A DNA stretch of 21,699 nt from a virus, in IMG/VR virus record IMGVR_UViG_3300025154_000889, positions 1 through 21,699 of that record. One strand, 5' to 3'. The translations under genes and the position numbers were made by a program. Positions 12,350 to 17,777 of this stretch are shown piece by piece; positions within the stretch are counted from its first letter, which is position 1; each line of letters begins with the position of its first letter. The notes below the pieces were generated by a model. That model did no database searches and had not been told where the DNA came from. It worked only from the letters and a program-made list of their open reading frames with translations.

Positions 12350-12628
12350 ATGCAAATAAACATCGGAGACACTATCATCTGCTTTGAAAAGATCGACCCA
12401 GAAAACTGTTGGACAGGAGTAGTTACTGAATTGCATGGAGAGCGTGGGATATTCAGAAAGGAACAAGGTCGCGATGGACACTGGTTCGGAGGGTTTAGGT
12501 CTTCTGATATACTAGACATTGTTCACCGTTGGACTAACTGGAATTTCATTAAGCTAGATGATACAGGCAATACTCACAAACTTGAGCGCCTTGCTCCACA
12601 GATTAACAAAAGAGTAATACGAGATTAA
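12350..12628 (+). CDS. Tagged-family member 1 (ends NKRVIRD)
   Basis: This is the first of ten paralogues defined by a shared C-terminal peptide. It has 92 residues. The N-terminus reads MQINIGDTIICF, where the G-D followed by hydrophobics at residues 6-10 is the family's second common feature. The middle contains WTGVVTELHG and aromatic-rich strands (GHWFGGF, HRWTNWNFIKL), suggesting a small beta barrel. The last residues are NKRVIRD. GAGG lies eight bases before the start, which follows the previous stop by two bases. The function is unknown. An SH3-like barrel is inferred only from the GD-strand pattern. Confidence 0.7.
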   Translation: MQINIGDTIICFEKIDPENCWTGVVTELHGERGIFRKEQGRDGHWFGGFRSSDILDIVHRWTNWNFIKLDDTGNTHKLERLAPQINKRVIRD

Positions 12629-12679
12629 GGAGGCTTATAGATTAAAACATAGTTTACCTAAAATTAGCACTCCGTAGAC

Positions 12680-12736
12680 CTTCAATTAGCAGTTGAAGAA
12701 TTAAGACCGGTTAGGCAGAAATGTCTAGCCGGTTTT
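12680..12736 (+). terminator. Paired hairpins before family member 2, second is terminator-like
   Basis: CTTCAA (12680-12685) pairs with TTGAAG (12693-12698). Then ACCGGTTAGGCA (12706-12717) pairs over 12 positions, with two G-T pairs, with TGTCTAGCCGGT (12722-12733) around a GAAA tetraloop and is followed by TTT. The second hairpin resembles a Rho-independent terminator. A possible ATG at 12721 lies in its loop and is an unlikely start. The element ends 18 bases before the ATG at 12754. Confidence 0.6.
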
Positions 12737-12753
12737 ATAAACTAAACAAATTT

Positions 12754-12975
12754 ATGCCCATATCAGAATATATAGAAATAACTTGTAGATACTTAAACGA
12801 ACAGAGAAGGACTTGCACGTTTCCGAATGGAGTAGGGTTTATAGTGTGTCCTCATCCTAGGTACAGAAGATACGATTGTTCTCGTCCCATTGGAACTAGC
12901 GGCTGTTGGGCATATGATAGCAATGGCAAATAAGTCGTAATTCCAAAAATAATTAAAAGGGTAGTAAGAGACTAA
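12754..12975 (+). pseudogene. Tagged-family member 2 interrupted by an in-frame stop
   Basis: From the ATG at 12754 the frame runs 60 codons to a TAA at 12931-12933. In the same frame, without any shift, it continues VVIPKIIKRVVRD to a second TAA at 12973-12975, so the family tag lies 13 codons past the first stop. Either a nonsense mutation has removed the tag, or a fraction is made by read-through (context AAA-TAA-GTC). The N-terminus (MPISEYIEITCRYL) lacks the family G-D motif but has several Cys (CRY, CTF, CPH, CSR, CWA), unlike its relatives. It has no Shine-Dalgarno. Confidence 0.65.
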
Positions 12976-12976
12976 T

Positions 12977-13186
12977 ATGATTAAAGTCGGCTCAATAGTT
13001 AAATACATAAACGTAGGCGGTTTATCTAAAGAAACCTACAAGATAGCCACGATTAAAGATGGCTATGTAACTCTTTGCAATGAATATAATAAGATTCATG
13101 CACCCAACGCTGACCCAAATTATATAGGTAACATTAATTGGTTCAGAGATATTGGCCCTATAGAAAAGAGAGTGGTGAGAGACTAA
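12977..13186 (+). CDS. Tagged-family member 3 (ends EKRVVRD)
   Basis: A 69-residue member with MIKVGSIVKYI at the start (the G-S replaces G-D), strands around YKIATIKDGYVTL and a Trp-containing NINWFRDIGP before the tag EKRVVRD. Its ATG follows the in-frame end of member 2 by one base, and the purine-rich tag codons just upstream may serve as its ribosome binding site. The first 20 residues are basic and hydrophobic but too short for a membrane helix. Function unknown; it shares the small beta-rich layout of the family. Confidence 0.68.
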   Translation: MIKVGSIVKYINVGGLSKETYKIATIKDGYVTLCNEYNKIHAPNADPNYIGNINWFRDIGPIEKRVVRD

Positions 13187-13425
13187 TGAATACATATACC
13201 TGCGGAAACGCTGCTTGCGTAGGAGACTCTGTGCTAGTAATGAACTCTAGCCACCTACAAAGAGTAAGGCCAAGCTTTCTAATCGGACAAACCTTGGATG
13301 TCCTTAAGATTAACAGTAATGGCAATGTCTGTATAGATATCTCTGATGTCTTCTGGAACGCTAAAAGATTTAAGCTAGTATGCAGAAAGAAAGTACGCCC
13401 TGTTATGAGGGTCGTTAAGGATTAA
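13186..13425 (+). CDS. Tagged-family member 4 (ends VMRVVKD)
   Basis: I take the ATG at 13186, which overlaps the stop of member 3 as TAATG, rather than an earlier in-frame ATG inside member 3. The 79-residue product starts MNTYTCGNAACVGDSVLVM, with the G-D motif at residues 13-14, then strands (LDVLKINSNGNVCIDI) and a final VMRVVKD in which Lys replaces Arg before the last Asp and Met replaces the tag's first Lys. Two Cys lie before the G-D motif. The coupled start supports stoichiometric expression with member 3. Function unknown. Confidence 0.68.
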   Translation: MNTYTCGNAACVGDSVLVMNSSHLQRVRPSFLIGQTLDVLKINSNGNVCIDISDVFWNAKRFKLVCRKKVRPVMRVVKD

Positions 13426-13426
13426 T

Positions 13427-13687
13427 ATGGAAATTAAAACCGGTGACAAAATAAGATTAGGCTCAGAAGTCGGCGTATACACTTGGCCTCTTCTTGTTAT
13501 AAAACAAGACGAATACGGGTATTGCATGACTGAAGACGGGAACAATGTGTCTGGTCATGACGACAACATAGACGCTTTAATGTATGGTCATAAAAACTGG
13601 AAAGTTATAGAAGTCAAAAGAGGCTCAGAATGGGTATCATTTAAGCCAACTTTGCCAAAGATTAAGAAGAGAGTAATCAGAGACTAA
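13427..13687 (+). CDS. Tagged-family member 5 (ends KKRVIRD)
   Basis: An 86-residue member beginning MEIKTGDKIRLGSEVGVY, with the G-D motif at residues 6-7, then a strand and turn (LLVIKQDEYGYCMTEDG), an aromatic HKNWKVIEVKRG and the tag KKRVIRD. The tag codons of member 4 end AAGGAT-TAA and place AAGGA seven bases before this ATG, so one gene's tag forms the next gene's ribosome binding site. Of all members it best shows the order G-D strand, variable middle, W/K-V-I-E-V strand, tag. Confidence 0.7.
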   Translation: MEIKTGDKIRLGSEVGVYTWPLLVIKQDEYGYCMTEDGNNVSGHDDNIDALMYGHKNWKVIEVKRGSEWVSFKPTLPKIKKRVIRD

Positions 13688-13696
13688 GGAGAAATC

Positions 13697-13936
13697 ATGG
13701 AAAGCGAGTTCAGCAAGGTAATGTATCAGTTGCAGGTAATCAGAGTTTCCGGTACGCCTACATTCTTAAAGCGCGTATCTGAGACTACCCTCACCACCGA
13801 CACAATCGGCGCTAGGCTGAGGACTGAAGCAAGGAAGAGCAACCCTAAAGTTATTAGGGAGTATTTTCCTTCTGACAAAAAGGGAACGATGTTAGTCAGA
13901 TACAAGTGGAATACAGACTACGGGAGGGCAAAATGA
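13697..13936 (+). CDS. Small hypothetical protein without the tag
   Basis: A 79-residue basic protein starting MESEFSKVMYQLQVIRVSG, with GGAG eight bases upstream. It includes a Thr-rich stretch (SETTLTTDT), a basic helix (RLRTEARKSNPKVIREYF) and a strand (GTMLVRYKW). It breaks the tagged array and lacks both the G-D motif and the tag. The stop overlaps the next ATG by four bases. No family is recognised. Confidence 0.6.
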   Translation: MESEFSKVMYQLQVIRVSGTPTFLKRVSETTLTTDTIGARLRTEARKSNPKVIREYFPSDKKGTMLVRYKWNTDYGRAK

Positions 13937-14151
13937 AGGTTGGAGAATTAATCCGTATACTACAAACCCATGACCCGGTCTTAGATGTTGCGGTTCATGA
14001 CGCTCAGGAAGAAAGCGTTAGCATGGCTTCCGGAGTTTTCACCGAAACAAAGGGAGAGGAAGATGAACATGTGTACGTCAAAGGCGACCATCCTTTCGAC
14101 TATTGCAGAGACAAAGTTACAGATACAATATTAGTAATCACAGGAGGCTAA
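13933..14151 (+). CDS. Small acidic hypothetical protein
   Basis: The ATG at 13933 is chosen because it overlaps the previous stop (ATGA) and has GGGAGG upstream; an earlier in-frame ATG lacks a site. The 72-residue product, MKVGELIRILQTHDPVLDVAVHD at the start, has a helix, the motif DPVLDVAV, an acidic loop (TKGEEDEHVYVKGDHPFDY) and an ending strand (TDTILVITGG). Proteins with a xxELIxxLQxxDPxxxVxV start are common in phages and small bacterial genes of unknown function. It has no tag. Confidence 0.65.
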   Translation: MKVGELIRILQTHDPVLDVAVHDAQEESVSMASGVFTETKGEEDEHVYVKGDHPFDYCRDKVTDTILVITGG

Positions 14152-14286
14152 ATGAACAAAGAACATCAGAAGCAGTTTAACTTCACGGTTAATCCGTGGC
14201 TTACGATAGCCGTCTGGGCCAACCATAAGGCCGAGGCGCTTTCCAAGGCGTACAAGTTCGGCATTGCAGACCTGAAGGTAAAATAA
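14152..14286 (+). CDS. Short protein (44 residues), GC-richer codons
   Basis: The ATG immediately follows the previous stop and has AGGAGG seven to eight bases upstream. The 44 residues (MNKEHQKQFNFTVNPWLTIA at the start, ADLKVK at the end) form a strand and a long amphipathic helix containing AVWANHKAEALSKAYKFG. It uses G/C-ending codons more than the tagged genes do. A strand-helix protein this short may act as a dimer or binding peptide. Function unknown. Confidence 0.5.
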   Translation: MNKEHQKQFNFTVNPWLTIAVWANHKAEALSKAYKFGIADLKVK

Positions 14287-14291
14287 CAAGT

Positions 14292-14349
14292 CGGAGCCGG
14301 CCTAATCCCATGACATTAGGTTCTGCATGTCAGACTGAAAGCGGCTCCG
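14292..14349 (+). other. Predicted RNA structure, 8-bp closing stem
   Basis: CGGAGCCG (14292-14299) pairs perfectly with CGGCTCCG (14342-14349). Inside, CCTAAT/ATTAGG form a hairpin (14301-14320), and a second small hairpin (TCTG/CAGA) can form, giving a three-way junction of 58 bases. TGACAT and ATGTCA inside offer an alternative pairing. No T-loop or anticodon arm is recognisable, so it is not an evident tRNA. Confidence 0.5.
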
Positions 14350-14359
14350 CACAATTCAC

Positions 14360-14416
14360 ATCCGATACGTTTAAAATCTATTATTAGATGGGCTTATGCC
14401 TCGTTAGAAGTCGGAT
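14360..14416 (+). other. Second predicted RNA structure, cloverleaf-like, before member 6
   Basis: ATCCGA (14360-14365) pairs with TCGGAT (14411-14416), enclosing ATCTA-TTAT-TAGAT (14376-14389) and GGC-TTAT-GCC (14391-14400), two hairpins with the same TTAT loop. It ends eight bases before the ATG of member 6, in place of a Shine-Dalgarno. Stem GC content is moderate, so the fold needs covariation support. Confidence 0.45.
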
Positions 14417-14423
14417 ACAATTT

Positions 14424-14714
14424 ATGATGAAAAACTTCCAAGATGGCGATAGAATTTACATAGGCCAAAAGATATATGGCAATGGCTCGTACCGTGGCAC
14501 TTTAGGAAGCGGTAGAGAGTTGTTCGCTGATGGAGATGTTTACGTCGTCACAAAATGTTCACAGTCTACATTTGTTAATGACTCCATTTCTGTTAAATGT
14601 CTAAATTTTCCATACCAAGATTCAGGTTGGTATAGGAAATGGTTTAAGTTTGACCCAGACAATATAGAAATCATGAAACCTGAACCAATGAAAAAGAGAG
14701 TAGTGAGGGATTAA
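14424..14714 (+). CDS. Tagged-family member 6 (ends KKRVVRD)
   Basis: I choose ATG 14424 (MMKNFQDGDRIYIGQKIYG) because the family starts near its G-D motif, here at residues 8-9; an upstream in-frame ATG lies inside the predicted RNA structure. The 96-residue product has Gly/Arg-rich turns (GSYRGTLGSGRELF), a second D-G-D, a Trp/Lys-rich segment (DSGWYRKWFKF) and the tag KKRVVRD. There is no Shine-Dalgarno. It is one of the longer members, with an extra strand pair before the tag. Confidence 0.68.
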   Translation: MMKNFQDGDRIYIGQKIYGNGSYRGTLGSGRELFADGDVYVVTKCSQSTFVNDSISVKCLNFPYQDSGWYRKWFKFDPDNIEIMKPEPMKKRVVRD

Positions 14715-14716
14715 TT

Positions 14717-14995
14717 ATGCCAGAAACAAAAATACTTCCTGAAGTCGGAGACCATTTACAGCTTTTCAATAACAAAGGAAAGCTAGAATACGACCTAACC
14801 ATAAAGAAAGGTGCATCCGGGTACAAAGGCGATACCGGATGGGCTAATACTGCTTCCTATAAAACCATAGAAGAGTTATGCAACATCTCTTGGGCCGGGG
14901 TTAGGATTAAGAAAATGGACGGGACACTATACTGGTGGAAAGAAGTTTTTGTTCCTGCTATGCCCAAGATACATAAACGGGTAATCAAAGATTAG
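14717..14995 (+). CDS. Tagged-family member 7 (ends HKRVIKD)
   Basis: A 92-residue member starting MPETKILPEVGDHLQLF, with the G-D motif at residues 11-12, then KGASGYKGDTGW, a helix (KTIEELCNISW), and strands (GVRIKKMDGTLYWWKEV) before HKRVIKD. It is the only member stopping with TAG and the only one with both tag Arg at position 2 coded CGG and Lys before Asp. The preceding tag (AGGGAT) can serve as its ribosome binding site, nine bases before the ATG. Function unknown. Confidence 0.7.
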   Translation: MPETKILPEVGDHLQLFNNKGKLEYDLTIKKGASGYKGDTGWANTASYKTIEELCNISWAGVRIKKMDGTLYWWKEVFVPAMPKIHKRVIKD

Positions 14996-15021
14996 AAGTT
15001 AAAAGTCAAGGAGGATAGTAA

Positions 15022-15429
15022 ATGAAGAAAGTAAAGAAAGCGGTTGTTAGGATAGCGAAGAAGATGAAGAAGCCCGAAGTTAAGTTCTTCGGCTTTAAGG
15101 TGGTAGTCCGTGAGGGTGTGAAGCTGATGTCATGCACCAAGGCCGGACTTTCGGTTCAGTACATAACCGACAAGTTCGTGTCTCCCAGGATGTGGGGTGG
15201 CCCTCTGACTGTGTTCGAGAGCAAGTTCCTCGCGATAGGGTTCTGCGAGAAGCTTCTTTCGACCGTCAAAGAAGAAAACATCCGTGTCTATCGCTGCGAA
15301 TACGTCCCGACGATGTGTCAGCATGTCTGGCGTTACCGTGACGGCGGACTGAAGTTCAAGAGCATCAACGAACTCCCCGAGAAGTCCATCCTCGCCAAGA
15401 GGGTGAAGCTTCTGAAGCGTGTAATATAA
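15022..15429 (+). CDS. GC-rich basic protein ending in a partial tag (KRVI)
   Basis: This 135-residue protein starts with a Lys-rich helix (MKKVKKAVVRIAKKMKKPEV) and continues with strands (FFGFKVVVREGVKLMSC), a GGPLTVFESKF segment, and a Cys-rich stretch (YRCEYVPTMCQHVWRYRD). It ends AKRVKLLKRVI, which looks like a tag cut before R-D. After its stop, the same frame reads VRVVRC, which may be a degraded tag copy. GGAGG lies upstream of the ATG. The codons are strongly G/C-ending, unlike the tagged genes on either side, suggesting high expression or a separate origin. Family unknown; membership of the tagged group is uncertain. Confidence 0.6.
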   Translation: MKKVKKAVVRIAKKMKKPEVKFFGFKVVVREGVKLMSCTKAGLSVQYITDKFVSPRMWGGPLTVFESKFLAIGFCEKLLSTVKEENIRVYRCEYVPTMCQHVWRYRDGGLKFKSINELPEKSILAKRVKLLKRVI

Positions 15430-15597
15430 GTCAGAGTAGTAAGATGTAAAAGCAGTAAGATGTTAGAGACCTGATAGTGCAGAAAAACAGCAACAGCAGA
15501 CATCGCCTCGTGCATCGTCTGTGGAACCCGGTTAAAGTCCGAAGATGCTGTAAGACGGTTTTTGCCCATGTTCCGAGCAAAATGTGGGCTTAAATTT
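15430..15597 (+). other. Structured non-coding stretch before member 8
   Basis: There is no credible gene. Direct repeats AGTAAGATGT occur at 15438-15447 and 15454-15463. Downstream, GCATC (15512-15516) pairs with GATGC (15544-15548), with CGTCT/AGACG (15516-15520 / 15553-15557) as an alternative followed by TTTTT. GCCCATGTT (15564-15572) pairs with AATGTGGGC (15581-15589), nine pairs with two G-T. The last hairpin ends eight bases before the ATG at 15598, with no Shine-Dalgarno between. Confidence 0.45.
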
Positions 15598-15861
15598 ATG
15601 AAATATAACACTTGTGATACAGTTAATGAAGTTTCTGAGACTTACCATTCCGGAGAAACTCCCCAAAGAGGGGATTATGTGGTAGTCATAACAAGAGACT
15701 CTTCATATTTTGGGAGATACTTTAAAGTTCTAAGTTTTGAAGGGTTTACTGCGCATTTCCAGGATAGAAAAACGTGTCTATTTTTGGATAAGCTACAAAA
15801 AGTTAGTGAGAGAGAGTATTTAAAAAAGACCAAGATACTACTGAGGGTAGTAAGAGATTAA
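15598..15861 (+). CDS. Tagged-family member 8 (ends LLRVVRD)
   Basis: The ATG at 15598 (MKYNTCDTVNEVSETYHSGE) follows the hairpin at 15564-15589. The 87-residue product has the G-D motif at residues 26-27 in PQRGDYVVVITRDSS, later than in other members, so its N-terminus carries an extra polar segment. A middle part with FKVLSFEGFTAHFQDR and a charged helix (VSEREYLKKTKIL) precede LLRVVRD, in which the first Lys of the tag is Leu. No Shine-Dalgarno is visible. Function unknown. Confidence 0.68.
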   Translation: MKYNTCDTVNEVSETYHSGETPQRGDYVVVITRDSSYFGRYFKVLSFEGFTAHFQDRKTCLFLDKLQKVSEREYLKKTKILLRVVRD

Positions 15862-15862
15862 C

Positions 15863-16201
15863 ATGACATTCCAAAACATACAACCCGGAGACTTTATTCT
15901 ATTTGCCGCTTCTAATGGGACTAAGTATTACCATAAGATGTGTAAAGATGAAAGAGGGTGGTATACGTCAGTACATTCTAAGGGAAAGATAGGGAACGAG
16001 TCTTGGCCTTATGGATACATTACAATTCCAAATTGGTCTCCAACCCAAAACATATTCCCGTATTTTGAAATATGGAAATCAAACTGGGATATGTATTATT
16101 GCGGAGTAGAGAATGGGAACTCTTTAACTCATATAGATAACCCTTTACCGATTAGTAAATTTTATCGTCCAAAAATGAAAAAAAGGGTTATTAGAGACTA
16201 A
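15863..16201 (+). CDS. Tagged-family member 9 (ends KKRVIRD)
   Basis: The longest member, 112 residues, starts MTFQNIQPGDFILFAASNG with G-D at residues 9-10. The middle is unusually rich in Tyr and Trp (GYITIPNWSPTQNIFPYF, IWKSNWDMYYCG), as in carbohydrate- or peptide-binding surfaces. It ends PKMKKRVIRD. The purine-rich end of member 8's tag (AGAGATTAAC) lies directly before its ATG. It starts one base after member 8 stops. Function unknown. Confidence 0.7.
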   Translation: MTFQNIQPGDFILFAASNGTKYYHKMCKDERGWYTSVHSKGKIGNESWPYGYITIPNWSPTQNIFPYFEIWKSNWDMYYCGVENGNSLTHIDNPLPISKFYRPKMKKRVIRD

Positions 16202-16207
16202 ATTTAC

Positions 16208-16327
16208 CCGACCTAGTCAAACGAGTCCAAGCACCTAGTAAGTAAGAGCGAACGGTCTGTACGACAATTAGCCACTCCTGAAGAGTCATGGCAGAGTAGA
16301 CGAAAAGGGTTAGACTCCTCTGGTCGG
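16208..16327 (+). other. Predicted 120-base RNA structure before member 10
   Basis: CCGACC (16208-16213) and GGTCGG (16322-16327) form a perfect closing stem, with GAGTC/GACTC as an inner stem, and a hairpin formed by GCC-ACTC and GAGT-(CAT)-GGC inside. Like the other elements, it begins right after a tagged gene or its neighbour and ends eight bases before the ATG of a tagged gene with no Shine-Dalgarno. No ordinary RNA family is recognised. Confidence 0.45.
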
Positions 16328-16335
16328 CATTTTAT

Positions 16336-16590
16336 ATGAATACATACATAAACGGTAGACAACCAAAGATGGGTGATTGTGTTGTTATAGTCAGACATCC
16401 AAACGACCACCCATTATTTAAGATGTGGTTTAAATATGTAGTTATAAGAGCAGAAACTACGTACGTAAAACTAAATAATAGATATTCTGTTTATTTAGAC
16501 TATGTAAGTCATTACGACGATTTGACCGATGCTGAAAAAGAGCTGGTCGAAAAGAACTCAACAGTAGTTAAAAGAGTAATCAGAGACTAA
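16336..16590 (+). CDS. Tagged-family member 10 (ends VKRVIRD)
   Basis: An 84-residue member that starts MNTYINGRQPKMGDCVVIV, with the G-D motif at residues 13-14. Its MNTY start recalls member 4. The middle has strands (FKYVVIRAETTYVKL) and a charged helix (DLTDAEKELVEKNSTV) before VKRVIRD. The start lacks a Shine-Dalgarno, and CATTTTAT separates it from the preceding closing stem. It is the last member; the following gene does not carry the tag. Function unknown. Confidence 0.7.
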   Translation: MNTYINGRQPKMGDCVVIVRHPNDHPLFKMWFKYVVIRAETTYVKLNNRYSVYLDYVSHYDDLTDAEKELVEKNSTVVKRVIRD

Positions 16591-16599
16591 GGAGATAAC

Positions 16600-17076
16600 A
16601 TGGAAACTAAGACTAAAGGCGAAGAAATGGTTGCCAAGAGGAATCTGTGCAACTTCAAGATAAAGCGGGCTGTCGGTGGCGTGGAGATATTCATTAAGTC
16701 GGAACTTTACGAGGACTTCTTTAATAAGATTTCCTCCGGCAAGGCGATAAAGGCTCCGTCCGGTTCGTTCTTCGGAGAGGGCGAGAAGTATTACGACGTT
16801 AAGAAGTGCTCAGTACCTCGCTCAGACTACGAGTATGGCGTGTCTGTTGCGGATTACGGTCGCAGGGAGTTGATTAACCCCGACAACGCGTCTTATGACT
16901 TCTCGTTCATTAAGACTGTCGGCATCAAAGACGGAGTGAAGTTCACTGTAAACGGGATGTTCCTGCAGGAAGACATCGAACGTCTTCAGAAAGACTTCAC
17001 TAAGTTCACCAAAGCGTTCTTCATCAACTACGCTAAAGAGAACTCCATAGAAGTCACCATAAGCGCGATAGCCTGA
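16600..17076 (+). CDS. Hypothetical 158-residue protein, GC-richer codons
   Basis: AAGGAG lies nine bases before the ATG. The protein has a basic start (METKTKGEEMVAKRN), beta segments (VGGVEIFIKSELYEDFF), an aromatic/charged centre (FGEGEKYYDVKKCSVPRSD) and a C-terminal helix (LQKDFTKFTKAFFINYAKE) with a final strand (EVTISAIA). As with the 135-residue gene at 15022, codons are strongly G/C-ending, unlike the tagged genes. It lies between the last tagged gene and the amidoligase, so it might be a substrate, partner or chaperone of that system, though no family is recognised. Confidence 0.6.
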   Translation: METKTKGEEMVAKRNLCNFKIKRAVGGVEIFIKSELYEDFFNKISSGKAIKAPSGSFFGEGEKYYDVKKCSVPRSDYEYGVSVADYGRRELINPDNASYDFSFIKTVGIKDGVKFTVNGMFLQEDIERLQKDFTKFTKAFFINYAKENSIEVTISAIA

Positions 17077-17090
17077 TACCGGGAGGTATA

Positions 17091-17777
17091 ATGGAAGAGA
17101 AGAAACTATACGACAAAAAGTTCGTCCATATAGACAAGGTGGGACTAGAATTAGAGGGAGGGTGGGAGAATCCCCCGTCTTTCCAGATAGCAGGTGATTC
17201 TAGCGTCCACTGTAACGGGAACGAACTGGGAGAGGCTAGGACAGTCCCGCAGGATAACCTTAAAGACGTATTCAACGAGATAAACACAAAATATCCCGAT
17301 GATATAGACGCTTCCTGCGGTATGCACATCCACATAAGTATAAAGAATGGGATGCTTTTTCAGGTAGCTGATAAGAAGTTCCGCGATTACTTCATATATC
17401 GCATGGGATTACTTGCCAAATACCTTAGACATTCCGGCAATGAGACAGACTATAAGCGGTTCATCGCTAGGTTCAACAATAGCAATACCTATTGCAAGAG
17501 AGAGTTCGCACCTAGGGAACAGCTCAGAGGTGGCAACTCTCGTAGGACTATGCTCAACTTCTGTGCTTATAGGAAGTATAAGACTGTGGAGTGCCGTCTT
17601 CTGCCTATGTTTGAGAATCTTTCAAACGCTAGGATGGCCGCATATGAGGTAGTGGACACGTTCGAGAGTTACCTTGAAAAAGAAAGCGTAAACTACGAGC
17701 CTGTTGAGGTGGATATAGAGGTTAACAACTCTTTCTTCGTACCCGACAATGTTTCAATGGAGGTAATATGTGCGTAA
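17091..17777 (+). CDS. Amidoligase-family protein (COOH-NH2 ligase)
   Basis: This 228-residue protein has the motif order of the putative amidoligase family, related to glutamine synthetase and gamma-glutamylcysteine ligase: GLELEGG at residues 18-24 (metal-binding Glu), DSSV at 36-39, GEARTVPQ at 47-54, CGMHIHIS at 76-83 (family CGxHxH), RRTMLNF at 151-157 and KTVECRLLP at 164-172 (family TxExR). Such enzymes use ATP to join a carboxyl group to an amine, and are predicted to modify peptides or make metabolites. The next gene, overlapping by ten bases, is a class II glutamine amidotransferase, which could supply ammonia. GGAGG precedes the start. The substrate is unknown; the tagged peptides upstream are one candidate. 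Confidence 0.8.
   Translation: MEEKKLYDKKFVHIDKVGLELEGGWENPPSFQIAGDSSVHCNGNELGEARTVPQDNLKDVFNEINTKYPDDIDASCGMHIHISIKNGMLFQVADKKFRDYFIYRMGLLAKYLRHSGNETDYKRFIARFNNSNTYCKREFAPREQLRGGNSRRTMLNFCAYRKYKTVECRLLPMFENLSNARMAAYEVVDTFESYLEKESVNYEPVEVDIEVNNSFFVPDNVSMEVICA

Noticed and set aside
12721-12753. ATG at 12721 as the start of tagged member 2.
   Set aside because: It lies in the loop and descending arm of a 12-bp hairpin without a ribosome binding site; 12754 sits in the same position relative to its hairpin as the starts of other members.
16270-16320. Hammerhead-ribozyme-like CUGAAGA and GACGAAA strings in the structure before tagged member 10.
   Set aside because: Stem II would have only three pairs with an 11-base loop, and no matching stem I strand with a cleavage site is found nearby.
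14287-16335. tRNA genes in the structured gaps.
   Set aside because: No gap has a proper acceptor stem combined with a T-loop (GTTCRA) and an anticodon arm.
12350-16590. Reassigned stop codon (TAA as sense) to explain the stop in tagged member 2.
   Set aside because: Many clear genes in the window end at TAA, and TAG and TGA are used as stops too, so the standard code applies.
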